The notes: generated from the letters alone by a model not told the origin. Positions 43,352 to 53,693 are shown, counted from the first letter of the stretch. The stretch: 64,000 bases of DNA from Roseomonas sp. GC11 (GCF_024437745.1 NZ_JANFNY010000005.1:1771-65770), one strand, 5' to 3'. Made by a program: numbers and translations.

Positions 43352-44005
43352 ATGGGACACACCCTTTTCGCACCGAATGCCATGATCAAGCTGCACAAGC
43401 ACGACCTCCCGGACGGCCTCGATTTCGGCTCCGTCGTGGCCATCGACACCGAAACCATGGGCCTCGACCCGCGGCGGGACCGGCTCTGCCTCGTGCAGCT
43501 CTCGGCCGGGGATGGCAACGCGCACTGCGTGCAGATCATCCCGGAGAGCCTGGGGGGCCGGGGCGCTGACTGCCCCAACCTCAAGGCGCTGCTCACCAAC
43601 CCGGATGTGGTGAAGCTGTTCCATTTCGCCCGCTTCGACGTGGCCATCCTGCGCGCCGCCCTGGGCATTGAATGCGCCCCCGTGCGCTGCACCAAGATCG
43701 CCGCCAAGCTGGTGCGCACCTTCACCGACCGCCACGGGCTGAAGGACCTCTGCCGCGAGCTGCTGGGCGTCGAGATCTCCAAGCAGCAGCAGTCGAGCGA
43801 CTGGGGCGCGCCGGAGCTGACGCCGGAGCAGCTGGCCTATGCCGCCTCCGACGTGCTGCACCTGCATGCGCTCTGGGCGAAGCTGGAGGCGCTGCTGAAG
43901 CGCGAGGGGCGGCTGGAGCTGGCCGAGTCCTGCTTCCGCTTCCTGCCGGCGCGCGGGCAGCTGGACCTGATGGGCTATGAGGAGCCTGACATCTTCGCCC
44001 ATTGA
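43352..44005 (+). CDS. rnd: Ribonuclease D family 3'-5' exonuclease
   Basis: A 217-residue exonuclease made only of the DEDD catalytic domain, as in the short alphaproteobacterial RNase D group; the HRDC domains of the E. coli enzyme are absent. Catalytic residues are seen in AIDTETMGLDP (about 30-40), FHFARFDVAIL and QLAYAASDVLHLHALW. It trims tRNA and other RNA 3' ends. AGGGGAT precedes ATG 43352; a second in-frame ATG at 43382 is possible. tRNA-Leu lies just upstream and may share its transcript. Confidence 0.9.
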   Translation: MGHTLFAPNAMIKLHKHDLPDGLDFGSVVAIDTETMGLDPRRDRLCLVQLSAGDGNAHCVQIIPESLGGRGADCPNLKALLTNPDVVKLFHFARFDVAILRAALGIECAPVRCTKIAAKLVRTFTDRHGLKDLCRELLGVEISKQQQSSDWGAPELTPEQLAYAASDVLHLHALWAKLEALLKREGRLELAESCFRFLPARGQLDLMGYEEPDIFAH

Positions 44006-44295
44006 GGCGGGCGGCCCGCCGGGTTTCTCCGCCCGGGCTGCGCGGCGGGGGTGAAATTCACCCCCCTTTCTTCTGCTTCCAACGCCCTGGAACAATGCTG
44101 AACTGGCATGGTTCTTGGAAGGGCGCCACACTCCTGCGTTGACCCGGCGGGGTTGCCGCCCCATACAAGGGGCGTGAGGTCCTCTCCCCATCCCGCCCCG
44201 TGCGCGACTCGCCCAGCCCCTGCGACTCGCCAGGCCCCCGCGGGGGCCGAGATGCCGGTGGGGCCGGCCCGCAAAGCCGCCAGCAAAGCCAAGGC
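44006..44295. other. Gap upstream of lptC with promoter potential
   Basis: After the rnd terminator no gene is visible. The region before lptC contains TGGCATG-GTTC-TTGG (44104-44118), which is close to a sigma-54 promoter but has GG in place of GC at -12, so I do not rely on it. Confidence 0.4.
44047..44072 (+). terminator. Rho-independent terminator of rnd
   Basis: A perfect stem GGGGGTGAA-A-TTCACCCCC followed by CTTTCTTCT, 42 bp beyond the RNase D stop codon. Confidence 0.75.
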
Positions 44296-44994
44296 ATGAC
44301 CCTGTCCTCCCCCCCGCGCGGCCGCCCGCCCGCGCCCCGCGCCGAGCGCGGCACCGGCCGGCCCCGGACGCTGCTGCCCTCCCGCGCGCGGCAGACGCTG
44401 GATGCGGGGTCGATGGCGCGGCGGCGCGTCGCGCTGGTGCTGGCCAAATGGCTGCTGCCGGTGGCGGCCCTCGGGCTGCTGGCGGCCATCGCCCTCTGGC
44501 CGGAATTCGACCGGGCGGAGGATCGCGGCCGCCTCGCCTTCCGCCGCGTGACGCAGACCAGCGCCGAGGCCATGCGCCTCTCCGCCGCGCGCTACCAGGG
44601 GATCGACGAGCAGGGCCGGCCGGTGAACGTCACCGCCGCCACCGCCCTGCAGCAGAACCAGGACGCGCCGATCGACCTCGACCAGCCCCGCGCCGACATG
44701 CTGCTGAGCAGCGGCGCCTGGGTGCTGCTGGAGGCCCGCCAGGGCCGCTACCAGCGCGAGGCCAACCACCTGTCGCTGAACGGCGACGTGACCCTCTGGC
44801 ATGATGATGGCAGCATGCTGCGGACCGAGACGGCAGAGATCGACATCACCGCCGGCGGTGCCACCGGGGACCGCCCCGTGGCCGCCCAGGGGCCCTTCGG
44901 CACCCTGGTGAGCGAGGGCTTCCGGCTGGAGAACCGGGGCCAGGTGGTGGTCTTCACCGGCCATGCCCGCGCCGTGCTGGAGGGCGGCCACTGA
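44296..44994 (+). CDS. lptC: LPS export protein LptC
   Basis: LptC is the membrane-anchored periplasmic bridge of the Lpt lipopolysaccharide exporter. The 232-residue protein has an unusually basic, proline-rich cytosolic head of about 45 residues (MTLSSPPRGRPPAPRAERG), one membrane helix (VLAKWLLPVAALGLLAAIALW) and a periplasmic beta-jellyroll (VTAATALQQNQ, NHLSLNGDVTLWHDDGSMLRT, FRLENRGQVVVFTGHARAVL). It overlaps lptA by one base (TGATG). Confidence 0.88.
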   Translation: MTLSSPPRGRPPAPRAERGTGRPRTLLPSRARQTLDAGSMARRRVALVLAKWLLPVAALGLLAAIALWPEFDRAEDRGRLAFRRVTQTSAEAMRLSAARYQGIDEQGRPVNVTAATALQQNQDAPIDLDQPRADMLLSSGAWVLLEARQGRYQREANHLSLNGDVTLWHDDGSMLRTETAEIDITAGGATGDRPVAAQGPFGTLVSEGFRLENRGQVVVFTGHARAVLEGGH

Positions 44995-46072
44995 TGCGCG
45001 CCACCTTCTCCCCCCAGGCTCTGCCCCGCCAGGCTCTGCCTACCCAGGCTCTGCCCCGCCTGCCCGCCGCGGCTCTGCTGGCGCTGCTCGGCGCCGCCCT
45101 GCTGCCCGCCGCCGCCCGCGCCCAGGCGCTGGACCTCACCCAGGGCGGCCCCGTCGAGGTCACCGCCACCGATGGCATCGAGTGGCGCCAGCTGGAACAG
45201 GTGGTGATCGCGCGCGGCAATGCCCGCGCCGTGCGCGGCGGCGTGACGCTGACGGCGGACCGGCTGATCGCCCGCTACCGCCCCAGAGCGAGCCAGGGGG
45301 CGAGCCCGCCCGCCACGCCCGGCGGCGCCGAGACCCCGATGTCCGGCGGCGAGATCTGGCGGCTGGAGGCGGAAGGCAATGTCCGCATCGACACCGCCAC
45401 CGACCATGCCGAGGGCGACCGCGCCATCTACGACATGGATCAGGCCGTGATGGTGATGACCGGCCGCGCCCTGAAGCTGACCACCCCCAAGGACACGCTG
45501 ACCAGCCGCGACAGCATGGAATACTGGCCCGCCCGCCGCATGGCCGTGGCGCGCGGCGCCGCCGTGGTGGTGACGGAGGACCAGCGCCGCATCGCCGCCG
45601 ACACGCTGGTGGGCTATTTCCGCGACCAGGGCGCGCCCCCGGCCGGAAACACCGCGGCCGCCACCCGCCCGGCCAGCCCGGCACCGCGCCCCGCCTCCCC
45701 GGCGGGAAGCGCGGCCGGCGCCGAGGGCAGCCAGCTCGACCGCGTCGAGGGCTTCGGCAATGTCGAGATCCGCACCCCCGCCGAGGTGGTGCGCGGCGAC
45801 CGTGGCGTCTATTCCGAAACCACCGGCATGGCCCGGCTGCTCGGCGGCGTGCGCATCACCCGCGGCGACAACCAGCTCAACGGCCAGGAAGCCATCGTCA
45901 ACATGAAGAGTGGCGTGGCCCGCCTCGTCTCCACCCCCGGCCAGCGCGTGCAGGGGCTGATCATCCCGCAGCAGGGCCAGCAGGCCCTGCAACCGCAGGG
46001 GCAGCCCAGCCAGGGCCAACAGGGCCAGAACCCCGCCCCGCAACCCCGCAACCCCGGCGGAGCGAACACCCG

Positions 46073-46076
<4 letters not shown>
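44994..46076 (+). CDS. lptA: LPS transport periplasmic protein LptA
   Basis: LptA forms the periplasmic bridge carrying LPS to the outer membrane. At 360 residues it is almost twice the E. coli length. A signal peptide (LPAAALLALLGAALLPAAARAQA) follows a head of repeated QALPxQALP units encoded by a near-perfect DNA repeat (45015-45060). The OstA beta-jellyroll repeats are visible as VTATDGIEWRQLEQVVIARG, LEAEGNVRIDTATDHAEGDR and VEGFGNVEIRTPAEVVRGDR. A proline/alanine linker (about 216-245) and a glutamine-rich tail (QGQPSQGQQGQNPAPQP) are extra. It overlaps lptB by four bases (GTGA). Confidence 0.87.
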
Positions 46077-46825
<749 letters not shown>

Positions 46826-46888
46826 CATGGCTGCGCTGCACCCCATCCGTGCGGCCGCCCCCGCCCCGCGCCTGAAGGGCTGACCCGC

Positions 46889-48439
46889 ATGGCCGGCATC
46901 GGTCCGCGCCTCGACCTGCGGCAGAGCCAGTCCCTGGTGATGACGCCGCAGCTGCGCCAGGCCATCAAGCTGCTGCAATCCTCCAATCTGGAGGTCATCG
47001 CCTTCGTCGAGGAGGAGCTGGAGCGCAACCCGCTGCTGGAGCGCGACGAGCGCCCCGAGCTGCCGGCCGAGCGCGCCGAGCCCGCCCCCGCCGCCACCGC
47101 CCCCGCCGACTGCTTCGAGAGCGCCGCCGCCCCCACCCTGCCGGCCGAGTCCGAGGCTCCGCTCGACATCGGCGACTGGTCCAACGTCTATGACGGCGAG
47201 GGCGGCTTCCAGGAGGCCGGCGGCCGGGGCGGCCGGCTCGACTTCGGCGAGGATGAGCGCGGCATCGACGAGATGGCGCCCGACCGCCCGCGCAGCCTGC
47301 GCGAGGAACTCGCCACCCAGCTTCGCCTCGCCTTCGACACGCCGGGGGACCGGCTGATCGGCGCGCAGATGATCGCGCTGCTCGACCCCTCCGGCCGGCT
47401 GCTGGTGGAGGATGCCGCCATCGCCGCCGCCATGGGCTGCGAGGAGGCGCATGTCGCCGCCATCCGCGCCCGCATGCAGCGCTTCGAGCCGGTGGGGATG
47501 TTCTGCCGCAGCCTCGCCGAATGCCTCGCCGCCCAGCTCGCCGAGCGCAACCGGCTGGACCCGGCCATGCAGGCCCTGCTCGACAACCTCGAACTCCTCG
47601 CCCGGCGCGACATGCGCGGGCTGATGCGCGCCTGCGGCGTCGATGCCGAGGACCTGGCCGAGATGGTGGCGGAGCTGAAGCGCCTCGACCCCAAGCCCGG
47701 CGCCGGCTACGACGATACCCCGCCCCCCGCCCTGCTGCCCGATGTGCTGATGCGCCGCGCCCCGCTGCGCAGCGCCACCCCGGGCGACACCAGCGGCACC
47801 ACCATGGGAGGCATCCCGGGCGCCCCCCCGGGGGAGGCCAGCGAATGGGTGCTGGAGCTGAACCCCGAGACCCTGCCCCGCGTTCTGGTCAACCGCGGCT
47901 TCCACGCCCGCGCCCTGGTCAGCGCCTCGCGCGAGGACCGCGCCTTCCTCTCGGAGAAATTCCAGGCCGCCAACTGGCTGGTGAAAAGCCTGGAGCAGCG
48001 CGCCGGCACCATCCTGAAGGTCGCCGCCGAGATCGTCCGCCGCCAGGACGGCTTCTTCCGCCACGGCGTCGAGCACCTGCGCCCGCTGATCCTGCGCGAC
48101 GTGGCGGAGGCGGTGGAAATGCACGAATCGACCGTCAGCCGCGTCACCGCCAACAAATACATCGCGACGCCGCGCGGCCTCTTCGAGCTGAAATATTTCT
48201 TCACCACCGCCATCGGCGGCACCGGCGGGGAGACCTTCAGCGCCGAGGCCATCCGCCATCGTATCCGCAGCATGGTCGCGGCGGAAACGCCGGATGATAT
48301 CCTCAGCGATGACGCCATCGTCGCAGCTTTGCGTCGGGAAGGTGTGGACATCGCCCGGCGAACGGTGGCCAAATACAGGGAAGCGCTGCGGATACCATCT
48401 TCGGTGCAGCGCAAACGGGAGAAGGCCGTCCCGGCCTGA
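46889..48439 (+). CDS. rpoN: RNA polymerase sigma-54 factor RpoN
   Basis: Sigma-54 directs transcription from -24/-12 promoters with AAA+ activators. The 516-residue protein has the activator-interacting region I (RLDLRQSQSLVMTPQLRQAI, near 7-50), an acidic alanine/proline-rich region II (about 51-105), the core-binding domain, and the C-terminal RpoN box ARRTVAKYRE near 491 preceded by a helix-turn-helix (MHESTVSRVTANKYIATPRG). It lies 63 bp after lptB, the usual alphaproteobacterial order. Confidence 0.95.
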   Translation: MAGIGPRLDLRQSQSLVMTPQLRQAIKLLQSSNLEVIAFVEEELERNPLLERDERPELPAERAEPAPAATAPADCFESAAAPTLPAESEAPLDIGDWSNVYDGEGGFQEAGGRGGRLDFGEDERGIDEMAPDRPRSLREELATQLRLAFDTPGDRLIGAQMIALLDPSGRLLVEDAAIAAAMGCEEAHVAAIRARMQRFEPVGMFCRSLAECLAAQLAERNRLDPAMQALLDNLELLARRDMRGLMRACGVDAEDLAEMVAELKRLDPKPGAGYDDTPPPALLPDVLMRRAPLRSATPGDTSGTTMGGIPGAPPGEASEWVLELNPETLPRVLVNRGFHARALVSASREDRAFLSEKFQAANWLVKSLEQRAGTILKVAAEIVRRQDGFFRHGVEHLRPLILRDVAEAVEMHESTVSRVTANKYIATPRGLFELKYFFTTAIGGTGGETFSAEAIRHRIRSMVAAETPDDILSDDAIVAALRREGVDIARRTVAKYREALRIPSSVQRKREKAVPA

Positions 48440-48551
48440 CCCGAAGCGGGCGCACCCGGTTGCCATACCCTGGCAGGCAGGCGCACCCCGTCCGCTTCGC
48501 CGTCCCCAGGGGCGGCCCCTCCCCCATACAAGAAGGAGGGGTTACCCCGCC

Positions 48552-49166
48552 ATGCACATCGTCGTCGCAGGGAAACAGGTCGAAACCGGCGAAGCCCTGA
48601 AGGTCCATGTGGCCGAGGGTCTGAAGACCGTCACCAAGAAATACTTCGATCACGCCCTGGAAGCGTATGTCACCTTCTCCAAGAGCCGGTCTTTCTTCGG
48701 CTGCACCATCGATATCCACGCCGGACGCGGGCTGAGCCTGCGCGGCGAGGGCGAAGGCGCCGATGCCCACCGTGCCTTCGACGAGGCCGCCACACACATC
48801 GCCAAGCGCCTGCGCCGCTACCGGCGCCGCATGAACGAGCATTCCCGCAGCCTGGCCGATGAACGCCTGCCGCGCAGCGCCGAGACGGCGCGCCAGGTGA
48901 TCCTCGCCCAGCCCCTGGAGGAGCCCGAGGAAGAACAGCTGGAAACCGCCGCCCCCGAGGCGCCGCAGGACCAGGGCGACCACGGCGCCATCATCGCCGA
49001 GGCGCCCACCGAGATCGCCCACCTCTCCGTCAGCGAGGCGGTGATGCGCCTCGACCTCGGGCAGGTGCCGGTGGTGATGTTCCGCAACCGCGGCAGCGGC
49101 CAGCTGAACGTCGTCTATCGCCGCCCGGATGGGCATATCGGCTGGATCGACCCCGCCGCGGCCTGA
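48552..49166 (+). CDS. hpf: Ribosome hibernation promoting factor (long form)
   Basis: HPF dimerises idle 70S ribosomes into 100S particles. The 204-residue length and two-domain layout mark the long form: an S30AE domain (IVVAGKQVETGEALKVHVAE to about 105) and a C-terminal dimerisation domain (LSVSEAVMRLDLGQVPVVMF) joined by an acidic linker. GGAGG lies 14 bases before the ATG. It follows rpoN as is usual, but the ptsN gene that often comes next is absent; a convergent stress-protein gene follows instead. Confidence 0.93.
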   Translation: MHIVVAGKQVETGEALKVHVAEGLKTVTKKYFDHALEAYVTFSKSRSFFGCTIDIHAGRGLSLRGEGEGADAHRAFDEAATHIAKRLRRYRRRMNEHSRSLADERLPRSAETARQVILAQPLEEPEEEQLETAAPEAPQDQGDHGAIIAEAPTEIAHLSVSEAVMRLDLGQVPVVMFRNRGSGQLNVVYRRPDGHIGWIDPAAA

Positions 49167-49171
49167 GGCCC

Positions 49172-49282
49172 TTGGGGAGGCTCCGCCTCCCCAAACCCCT
49201 CGTCTGGGGTGGCAGGGCCACCCCAGACCCCGCCTTCAGAAAAACAGTCGTGGGGGTCTGGGGGAACTCAGTTCCCCCAGCG
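49172..49282. repeat. GC-rich hairpin cluster between hpf and usp
   Basis: TTGGGGAGGC-TCC-GCCTCCCCAA (49172-49194), then TCTGGGGTGGC-AGG-GCCACCCCAGA (49203-49227) followed by CCCCGCCTTCAG, then CTGGGGGAACT-C-AGTTCCCCCAG (49258-49281). The three hairpins fill a convergent gap and should end transcription from both sides. Confidence 0.65.
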
Positions 49283-49311
49283 GGGTCCGGGGCAGCGCCC
49301 CGGCTCTTCCT

Positions 49312-50187
49312 TTACCGGCACATCAGCACCGGGATATCGGCATTCTCCAGCACATGCCGCGTCACGCCGCCCAGGATGAGCTGGCGCAGGCGCGAATGGC
49401 TGTAGGCGCCCATGCACAGCAGGTCCGCCCCGAAATCCCGCACCGCGCCCAGCAACCCGGCGCCGACCTCACGCGTCAGCGGCTTGAAGGGCACCGCCTC
49501 CGCGCTGATGCCGTGCCAGCGCAGATAGGCCTGCAAGCCTTCCGCCGCCGGCCCGCGCCGCTGGTAATCCTCGCTGTGCAGGACGCGCACCGCCTCGGCA
49601 TGGTGCAGCCAGGGCAGCGCCGCCGCCACCGCCGCGGCACTCTCCGCCGTGCCGTTCCAGGCGCAGCAGACGCGGCTGCCAATCGTCTTCGGCGCCTCAC
49701 GCGGGGCGATCAGCACCGGCCGCCCCGAGTCGAACAGCACCGCATGCAGCGCGTCGGAGGAGGAGACATCCTCATCCGCCTCCGGGTGCGGCACCACCGC
49801 CATGTCATAGAGGCGCGACTGCTGCGCCACGATATCCTCCTCCCGCCCCGCGATCGACTCGAAGGACAGCGTCGGCCCCTCGGTCTTCAGCGCGCTCTCG
49901 GCGGAAAGGGCGATCGTCACATCCCGGCCCTGCACGAACTTCTCGAACAGCGCCCGCACGCGGCCGGCGCGCTCGCCGCTCTCGCGCTCCGTCGCCGCCA
50001 TCATCTCCTCGATCATGGCGCCGGAAAGGCCCTCGCCCGCCAGCGGCGCCACGTCCCGCGCATCCACCCGCACATGCAGGCAGTGGACATGCGCGTTCCA
50101 GGTGCGCGCCACCATCAGCGCGGTGTTCAGCGCCGCCTCGCCCGCGGCGGTTCCGGTCAGCGGCAGCAGCAGCCGGCGATAGGCCAT
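49312..50187 (-). CDS. Universal stress protein, tandem UspA domains
   Basis: A 291-residue cytosolic protein with two UspA folds, about 1-145 and 150-291. The first opens MAYRRLLLPLTGTAAGEAALNTAL. The second ends with the nucleotide-binding pattern LLCMGAYSHSRLRQLILGGVTRHVLENADIPVLM, equivalent to the GxxGxSxxxxxxxG(S/V)T loop. Single-stress roles cannot be assigned. It is transcribed toward hpf. The 310-bp region upstream contains a tandem hairpin array. Confidence 0.9.
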   Translation of the reverse strand: MAYRRLLLPLTGTAAGEAALNTALMVARTWNAHVHCLHVRVDARDVAPLAGEGLSGAMIEEMMAATERESGERAGRVRALFEKFVQGRDVTIALSAESALKTEGPTLSFESIAGREEDIVAQQSRLYDMAVVPHPEADEDVSSSDALHAVLFDSGRPVLIAPREAPKTIGSRVCCAWNGTAESAAAVAAALPWLHHAEAVRVLHSEDYQRRGPAAEGLQAYLRWHGISAEAVPFKPLTREVGAGLLGAVRDFGADLLCMGAYSHSRLRQLILGGVTRHVLENADIPVLMCR

Positions 50188-50310
50188 GGGTCGCTCTCCT
50201 TCATCATGCCCGGGTCCTTGGTGTGCCCGGTCTCATCGCCAGTCTAACAGCCAAGCACGGCGAAGGGAGCCGTCACACGGCGAGACGACTCGTTAAAAAA
50301 ATGTCCCGAA

Positions 50311-50495
50311 CTGGGAGGGCTCCGCCCTCCCAGACCCAAACGGAAAGAAAACTGGGAGGGCTCCGCCCTCCCAGACCCAAGCTGAAAGAAAACTGGGAGG
50401 GCTCCGCCCTCTCAGACCCAAGCTGAAAGAAAACTGGGAGGGCTCCGCCCTCCCAGACCCTCCGGCCGGGGGGACAGGGTCCCCCCGGACCCCGC
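50311..50495. repeat. Four-copy 41-bp tandem array of hairpins
   Basis: Units begin at 50311, 50352, 50393 and 50434, each with CTGGGAGGGC-TCC-GCCCTCCCAG followed by a linker ACCCAAGCTGAAAGAAAA. The third copy has one change in the stem; the first linker differs at three bases. The array ends in GGGGGGAC-AGG-GTCCCCCC and CCCCGCCTTCAG, which recurs at 49234, 54925 and 57546. It lies downstream of the kinase fusion gene and fills the 310-bp gap before the stress-protein gene. Confidence 0.85.
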
Positions 50496-50497
50496 CT

Positions 50498-51925
50498 TCA
50501 GCCAGCCGCGCAACGCTCCCAGCCCAGCGCCCCGATGTCGCGGCGCGCGGCCGCCTCAAGGACCGCCAGATCGGCATCGGAGGCATCACCCCGCCGCGCC
50601 GCCACGCGGGCCCGCAGCACCTCCAGCGGGGCCTCCAGCCAGAGGCCCCTGAAGGAAACACCGGCGCGCCGCGCCACCGCCTCGATGCCCGCGCGCATCG
50701 CCGGGTCCAGGAAGGCGGCATCGGCGATCACGCTGTGGCCCGCACGCAGGGCCTGCTCGGCCTCGGCGAACAGCTCGGCATGGACGGCGGCACTCTCCGC
50801 CTCGGTATAGGCGGAGGGGGGAAGGTGGGTTTCGGGGGGGACGCCGTGGCGGCGCTTGCGGATCTCGTCGCTGCGCAGCACCAGCGCGCCGGGCAGGGCG
50901 CCGAGGGCGGGGGCCAGCTGGCGGGCGCGCAGGCTCTTGCCCGCGCCGGGCAGGCCGCCCACGGCCATCAGGCAGGGCGGCGGCGGGGAGAGCGCGGCCT
51001 CGGCCCGCGCCAGCCAAGGCAGCCCATCCTCCCCCACCCGTTGCAGGCAATGCGCGCGGATCAGGAAACGCAGGGACAGCCAGAGCGGCAGCCCGGCCAC
51101 CAGCCCGGCATCGCCGCCGCGCGCCACATAGCGGTTGAGCACCCGGTTGGCCGCCGGCAGGCCGGCGCGCATCACCAGATCGGCCAGCAGGAAGGCGAGG
51201 TCATAGCCGGTGTCGATGGTGGCCAGGGCCTCGTCGAATTCCAGCGCGTCGAAGGCCACCGGGGCGCCCTGCCACAGCACCAGATTGCCCAGATGCAGGT
51301 CGCCATGGCAGCGCCGCACCCGCCCCGCCGCATCGCGCGCCACCAGGGCGGGGGCCAGGCGGCGGTCAAGCGCCAGCGCCGCCGCCCGCCACGCGGCGAT
51401 GCGCGCGGGCGGCAGGCCGGTGGAGAGCGCGGCCTCCGCCGCCCCCTCCACCACCGCCGCCAGGGCAGAGGGCGAGGCCCAGCCGCGCACCGTGGGCAAG
51501 GCGGCATGCAGCACCGCCACCGCATCGCCCAGCGCATCCTGCAACGGCGCATCCAGCGCCCCGCGCGCGGCGATGGCATCGAGGAAATCCGCCGCCGGCA
51601 GGGGCGCCATCTCCAGCACCCACTCTTCCGCCGGGCCTTCCCCGCCGAGGCGCAGCGCGCCATCCGGGCCCCGCGTCAGCGGGTGGACGGCGCGGTAGAG
51701 GCCGGGCGCGGCCGGCGCGTTCAGGGCGAATTCGCGCTGGCAGAAACGCCCCCGCGCCGCCAGCGTGCTGAAGTCCAGGAACTCCAGCGCCACGGCCTTC
51801 TTCAGCTTCAGCACCCGGTCGGGGCCGATGAAGATGGCGGAGATATGCGTCTCCACCGGCCGCTCATCCCCGGTGAGGCGGCGGAGCAGCGCCGCCGCCT
51901 CCGCCTGCCCCGCCGGGATGGTCAC
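50498..51925 (-). CDS. Aminoglycoside-phosphotransferase-like / P-loop kinase fusion protein
   Basis: A 475-residue fusion. The N-terminal 310 residues are an APH-like kinase: [11 protein letters not shown] supplies a lysine, [13 protein letters not shown] is the catalytic loop, and [20 protein letters not shown] the metal-binding aspartate. The C-terminal 160 residues are a small P-loop kinase with Walker [17 protein letters not shown] and the [12 protein letters not shown] lid region. Such fusions are widespread but uncharacterised; they are not established resistance genes. A GTG start overlaps the pdxH stop by four bases, so the two are co-translated. Confidence 0.8.
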   Translation of the reverse strand: MTIPAGQAEAAALLRRLTGDERPVETHISAIFIGPDRVLKLKKAVALEFLDFSTLAARGRFCQREFALNAPAAPGLYRAVHPLTRGPDGALRLGGEGPAEEWVLEMAPLPAADFLDAIAARGALDAPLQDALGDAVAVLHAALPTVRGWASPSALAAVVEGAAEAALSTGLPPARIAAWRAAALALDRRLAPALVARDAAGRVRRCHGDLHLGNLVLWQGAPVAFDALEFDEALATIDTGYDLAFLLADLVMRAGLPAANRVLNRYVARGGDAGLVAGLPLWLSLRFLIRAHCLQRVGEDGLPWLARAEAALSPPPPCLMAVGGLPGAGKSLRARQLAPALGALPGALVLRSDEIRKRRHGVPPETHLPPSAYTEAESAAVHAELFAEAEQALRAGHSVIADAAFLDPAMRAGIEAVARRAGVSFRGLWLEAPLEVLRARVAARRGDASDADLAVLEAAARRDIGALGWERCAAG

Positions 51926-52542
51926 GGGTAGAGCGTCTCCACCCGCCAGCCGCCCCCAGGCCCGCTCTCCGGCCCGCCCTCTGGCAGCCGCAGGAAGACG
52001 CGGCGGTCATGCAGGCGGAAGGGCATGTCCTGCCAGAACTCGATGCGCGCCGGCAGCAGGCGGTAGCCGCCCCAGTGCGGCGGGCGGGGCACATCCTCAC
52101 CGGGGAAGCGGGCCTCGGCCGCGGCCACCGCCGCCTCCAGCTCCGCCCGGCCGGAGAGCGGGCGCGACTGCTGCGAGGCCCAGGCCCCCAGCCGCGACAG
52201 GCGCGGGCGGGTGGCATAATAGGCATCGGACTCCGCCTCGCTCACCAGCTCCACCGCGCCCTCGACGCGCACCTGCCGGCGCAGGGTCTTCCAGTGGAAG
52301 AGCAGCGCGGCGCGCGGGTTGGCGGCCAGCTCATCCCCCTTGCGGCTCTGCCGGTTGGTGAAGAAGACGAAACCCCGCTCCTCCAGCCCCTTCAGCAGCA
52401 CGATGCGGGCGGAGGGAAAGCCCTCCGGCGTCGTGGTGGCCAGTGTCATGGCATTGGGGTCGTTGGGCTCGGAAGCCTCGGCCTCCTGCATCCAGTCGCG
52501 GAACAGCGCGAAAGGTTCGGTGGCGGTGATCGGCGCGGTCAT
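51922..52542 (-). CDS. pdxH: Pyridoxamine 5'-phosphate oxidase
   Basis: PdxH is an FMN enzyme that oxidises pyridoxine- or pyridoxamine-phosphate to pyridoxal phosphate. The 206-residue protein has the FMN-binding [20 protein letters not shown] (about 46-65), the [15 protein letters not shown] strand, [14 protein letters not shown], and the C-terminal [15 protein letters not shown] and [10 protein letters not shown] motifs that bind substrate. The start [10 protein letters not shown] is chosen over longer frames. It precedes the kinase fusion gene (GTGA overlap) and is divergent from fabI. Confidence 0.93.
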   Translation of the reverse strand: MTAPITATEPFALFRDWMQEAEASEPNDPNAMTLATTTPEGFPSARIVLLKGLEERGFVFFTNRQSRKGDELAANPRAALLFHWKTLRRQVRVEGAVELVSEAESDAYYATRPRLSRLGAWASQQSRPLSGRAELEAAVAAAEARFPGEDVPRPPHWGGYRLLPARIEFWQDMPFRLHDRRVFLRLPEGGPESGPGGGWRVETLYP

Positions 52543-52671
52543 GCGGCTCCCCCTTGCCCAGGCGTCGGGGGTGTGCCACCACGCCCACACCCTTGCAACG
52601 GGGAAAGCCCGGGGAATGCCCTGCGCCCCGTCCCTCCTCCCCCCAACAGTGAAAAGCGGTTCTGCCTGCCC

Positions 52672-53508
52672 ATGGAAGCTGCCGATCCCCAAGCGACGAT
52701 CCCCACCGGCACGCTGATGGCCGGCAAGCGCGGCCTCATCATGGGTGTCGCCAATGACCGCTCCATCGCCTGGGGCATCGCCCGCGCCCTGGCCGCCCAG
52801 GGAGCGGAGATCGCCTTCACCTACCAGGGCGAGGCGCTGGAGAAGCGCGTCCGCCCGCTGGTCCAGTCCATCGGCGCTGACATCCTGCTGCCCTGCGATG
52901 TCACCGACGAGGCCAGCATCGACGCCGTCTTCGCCGAGCTGGAAAAGCGCTGGGGCAAGATCGACTTCCTGGTCCATGCCATCGGCTTCGCCGACAAGCA
53001 GTTCCTGCGCGGCCGCTACATGGACACGCCGCGGGAGGCTTTCCTCCAGGCGCTGGACATCTCCTGCTACTCCTTCGTCTCGGTCAGCCGCCGCGCGGCG
53101 GCGCTGATGCCGGAGGGCGGCTCGCTGCTGACCCTCTCCTATCTGGGGGCGGAGCGCGTCACGCCGCACTACAACGTGATGGGCGTGGCCAAGGCGGCGC
53201 TGGAGGCCAGCGTCCGCTACATGGCGGTCGATGTCGGCGGGCAGAATATCCGCGTCAACGCCATCAGCGCCGGCCCGATCAAGACGCTGGCGGCCAGCGG
53301 CATCGGCGATTTCCGCTACATCCTGAAGTGGAACCAGTACAACGCGCCGCTGAAGCGCAACGTGACCATCGAGGATGTCGGCGGTGCGGGGCTCTACCTG
53401 CTCTCCGACCTCGGCTCCGGCGTCACGGGCGAGGTGCACCATGTCGATTGCGGCTACCACATTGTCGGCATGAAGGCGGTGGACGCGCCGGACATTTCGG
53501 TGGTCTGA
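52672..53508 (+). CDS. fabI: Enoyl-[acyl-carrier-protein] reductase (NADH) FabI
   Basis: FabI performs the last reduction in each round of fatty acid elongation. The 278-residue short-chain dehydrogenase has [20 protein letters not shown] (NADH-binding, near 21-40), [10 protein letters not shown], and the catalytic Tyr-x6-Lys as YNVMGVAK in the [16 protein letters not shown] region. The ATG at 52672 is the first in the gap from pdxH. aroC follows 185 bp downstream across GC hairpins. Confidence 0.95.
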   Translation: MEAADPQATIPTGTLMAGKRGLIMGVANDRSIAWGIARALAAQGAEIAFTYQGEALEKRVRPLVQSIGADILLPCDVTDEASIDAVFAELEKRWGKIDFLVHAIGFADKQFLRGRYMDTPREAFLQALDISCYSFVSVSRRAAALMPEGGSLLTLSYLGAERVTPHYNVMGVAKAALEASVRYMAVDVGGQNIRVNAISAGPIKTLAASGIGDFRYILKWNQYNAPLKRNVTIEDVGGAGLYLLSDLGSGVTGEVHHVDCGYHIVGMKAVDAPDISVV

Positions 53509-53525
53509 CCCCCGGAAGGCGGGGC

Positions 53526-53581
53526 CTGGGGTGGCCCTGCCACCCCAGCGGAGGGGTCTGGGGAGGCAGAGCCTCCCCAGT
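53526..53581. repeat. GC-rich hairpins between fabI and aroC
   Basis: CTGGGGTGGC-CCT-GCCACCCCAG (near 53526-53549) followed by CTGGGGAGGC-AGA-GCCTCCCCAG (near 53558-53581) and a TTTTTCTTT tract. With its T-tract the second resembles a rho-independent terminator for fabI. The first is the sequence-inverted form of the hairpin at 49203. Confidence 0.6.
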
Positions 53582-53693
53582 TTTTCTTTCAGTTTGCCCC
53601 TCGGCGGACATGCCTTCGCGCTGCCCCCTTGGCCATTCCCCCTCCCATCCCGCATAACCGGCGCCCTTGACCTTTGCCGCCGGTGCCCCGCCC

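Noticed and set aside
44104-44118. Sigma-54 promoter upstream of lptC (TGGCATG-GTTC-TTGG)
   Set aside because: The -12 element is GG instead of GC; with only one imperfect match I do not claim it.
46828-46884. 18-codon frame between lptB and rpoN
   Set aside because: Too short, no ribosome site of note and no recognisable sequence; probably the untranslated spacer.
50311-50475. Direct repeats resembling a CRISPR array
   Set aside because: The whole 41-bp unit repeats, including the linker, so there are no unique spacers; each unit is a terminator-like hairpin and no cas genes are present.
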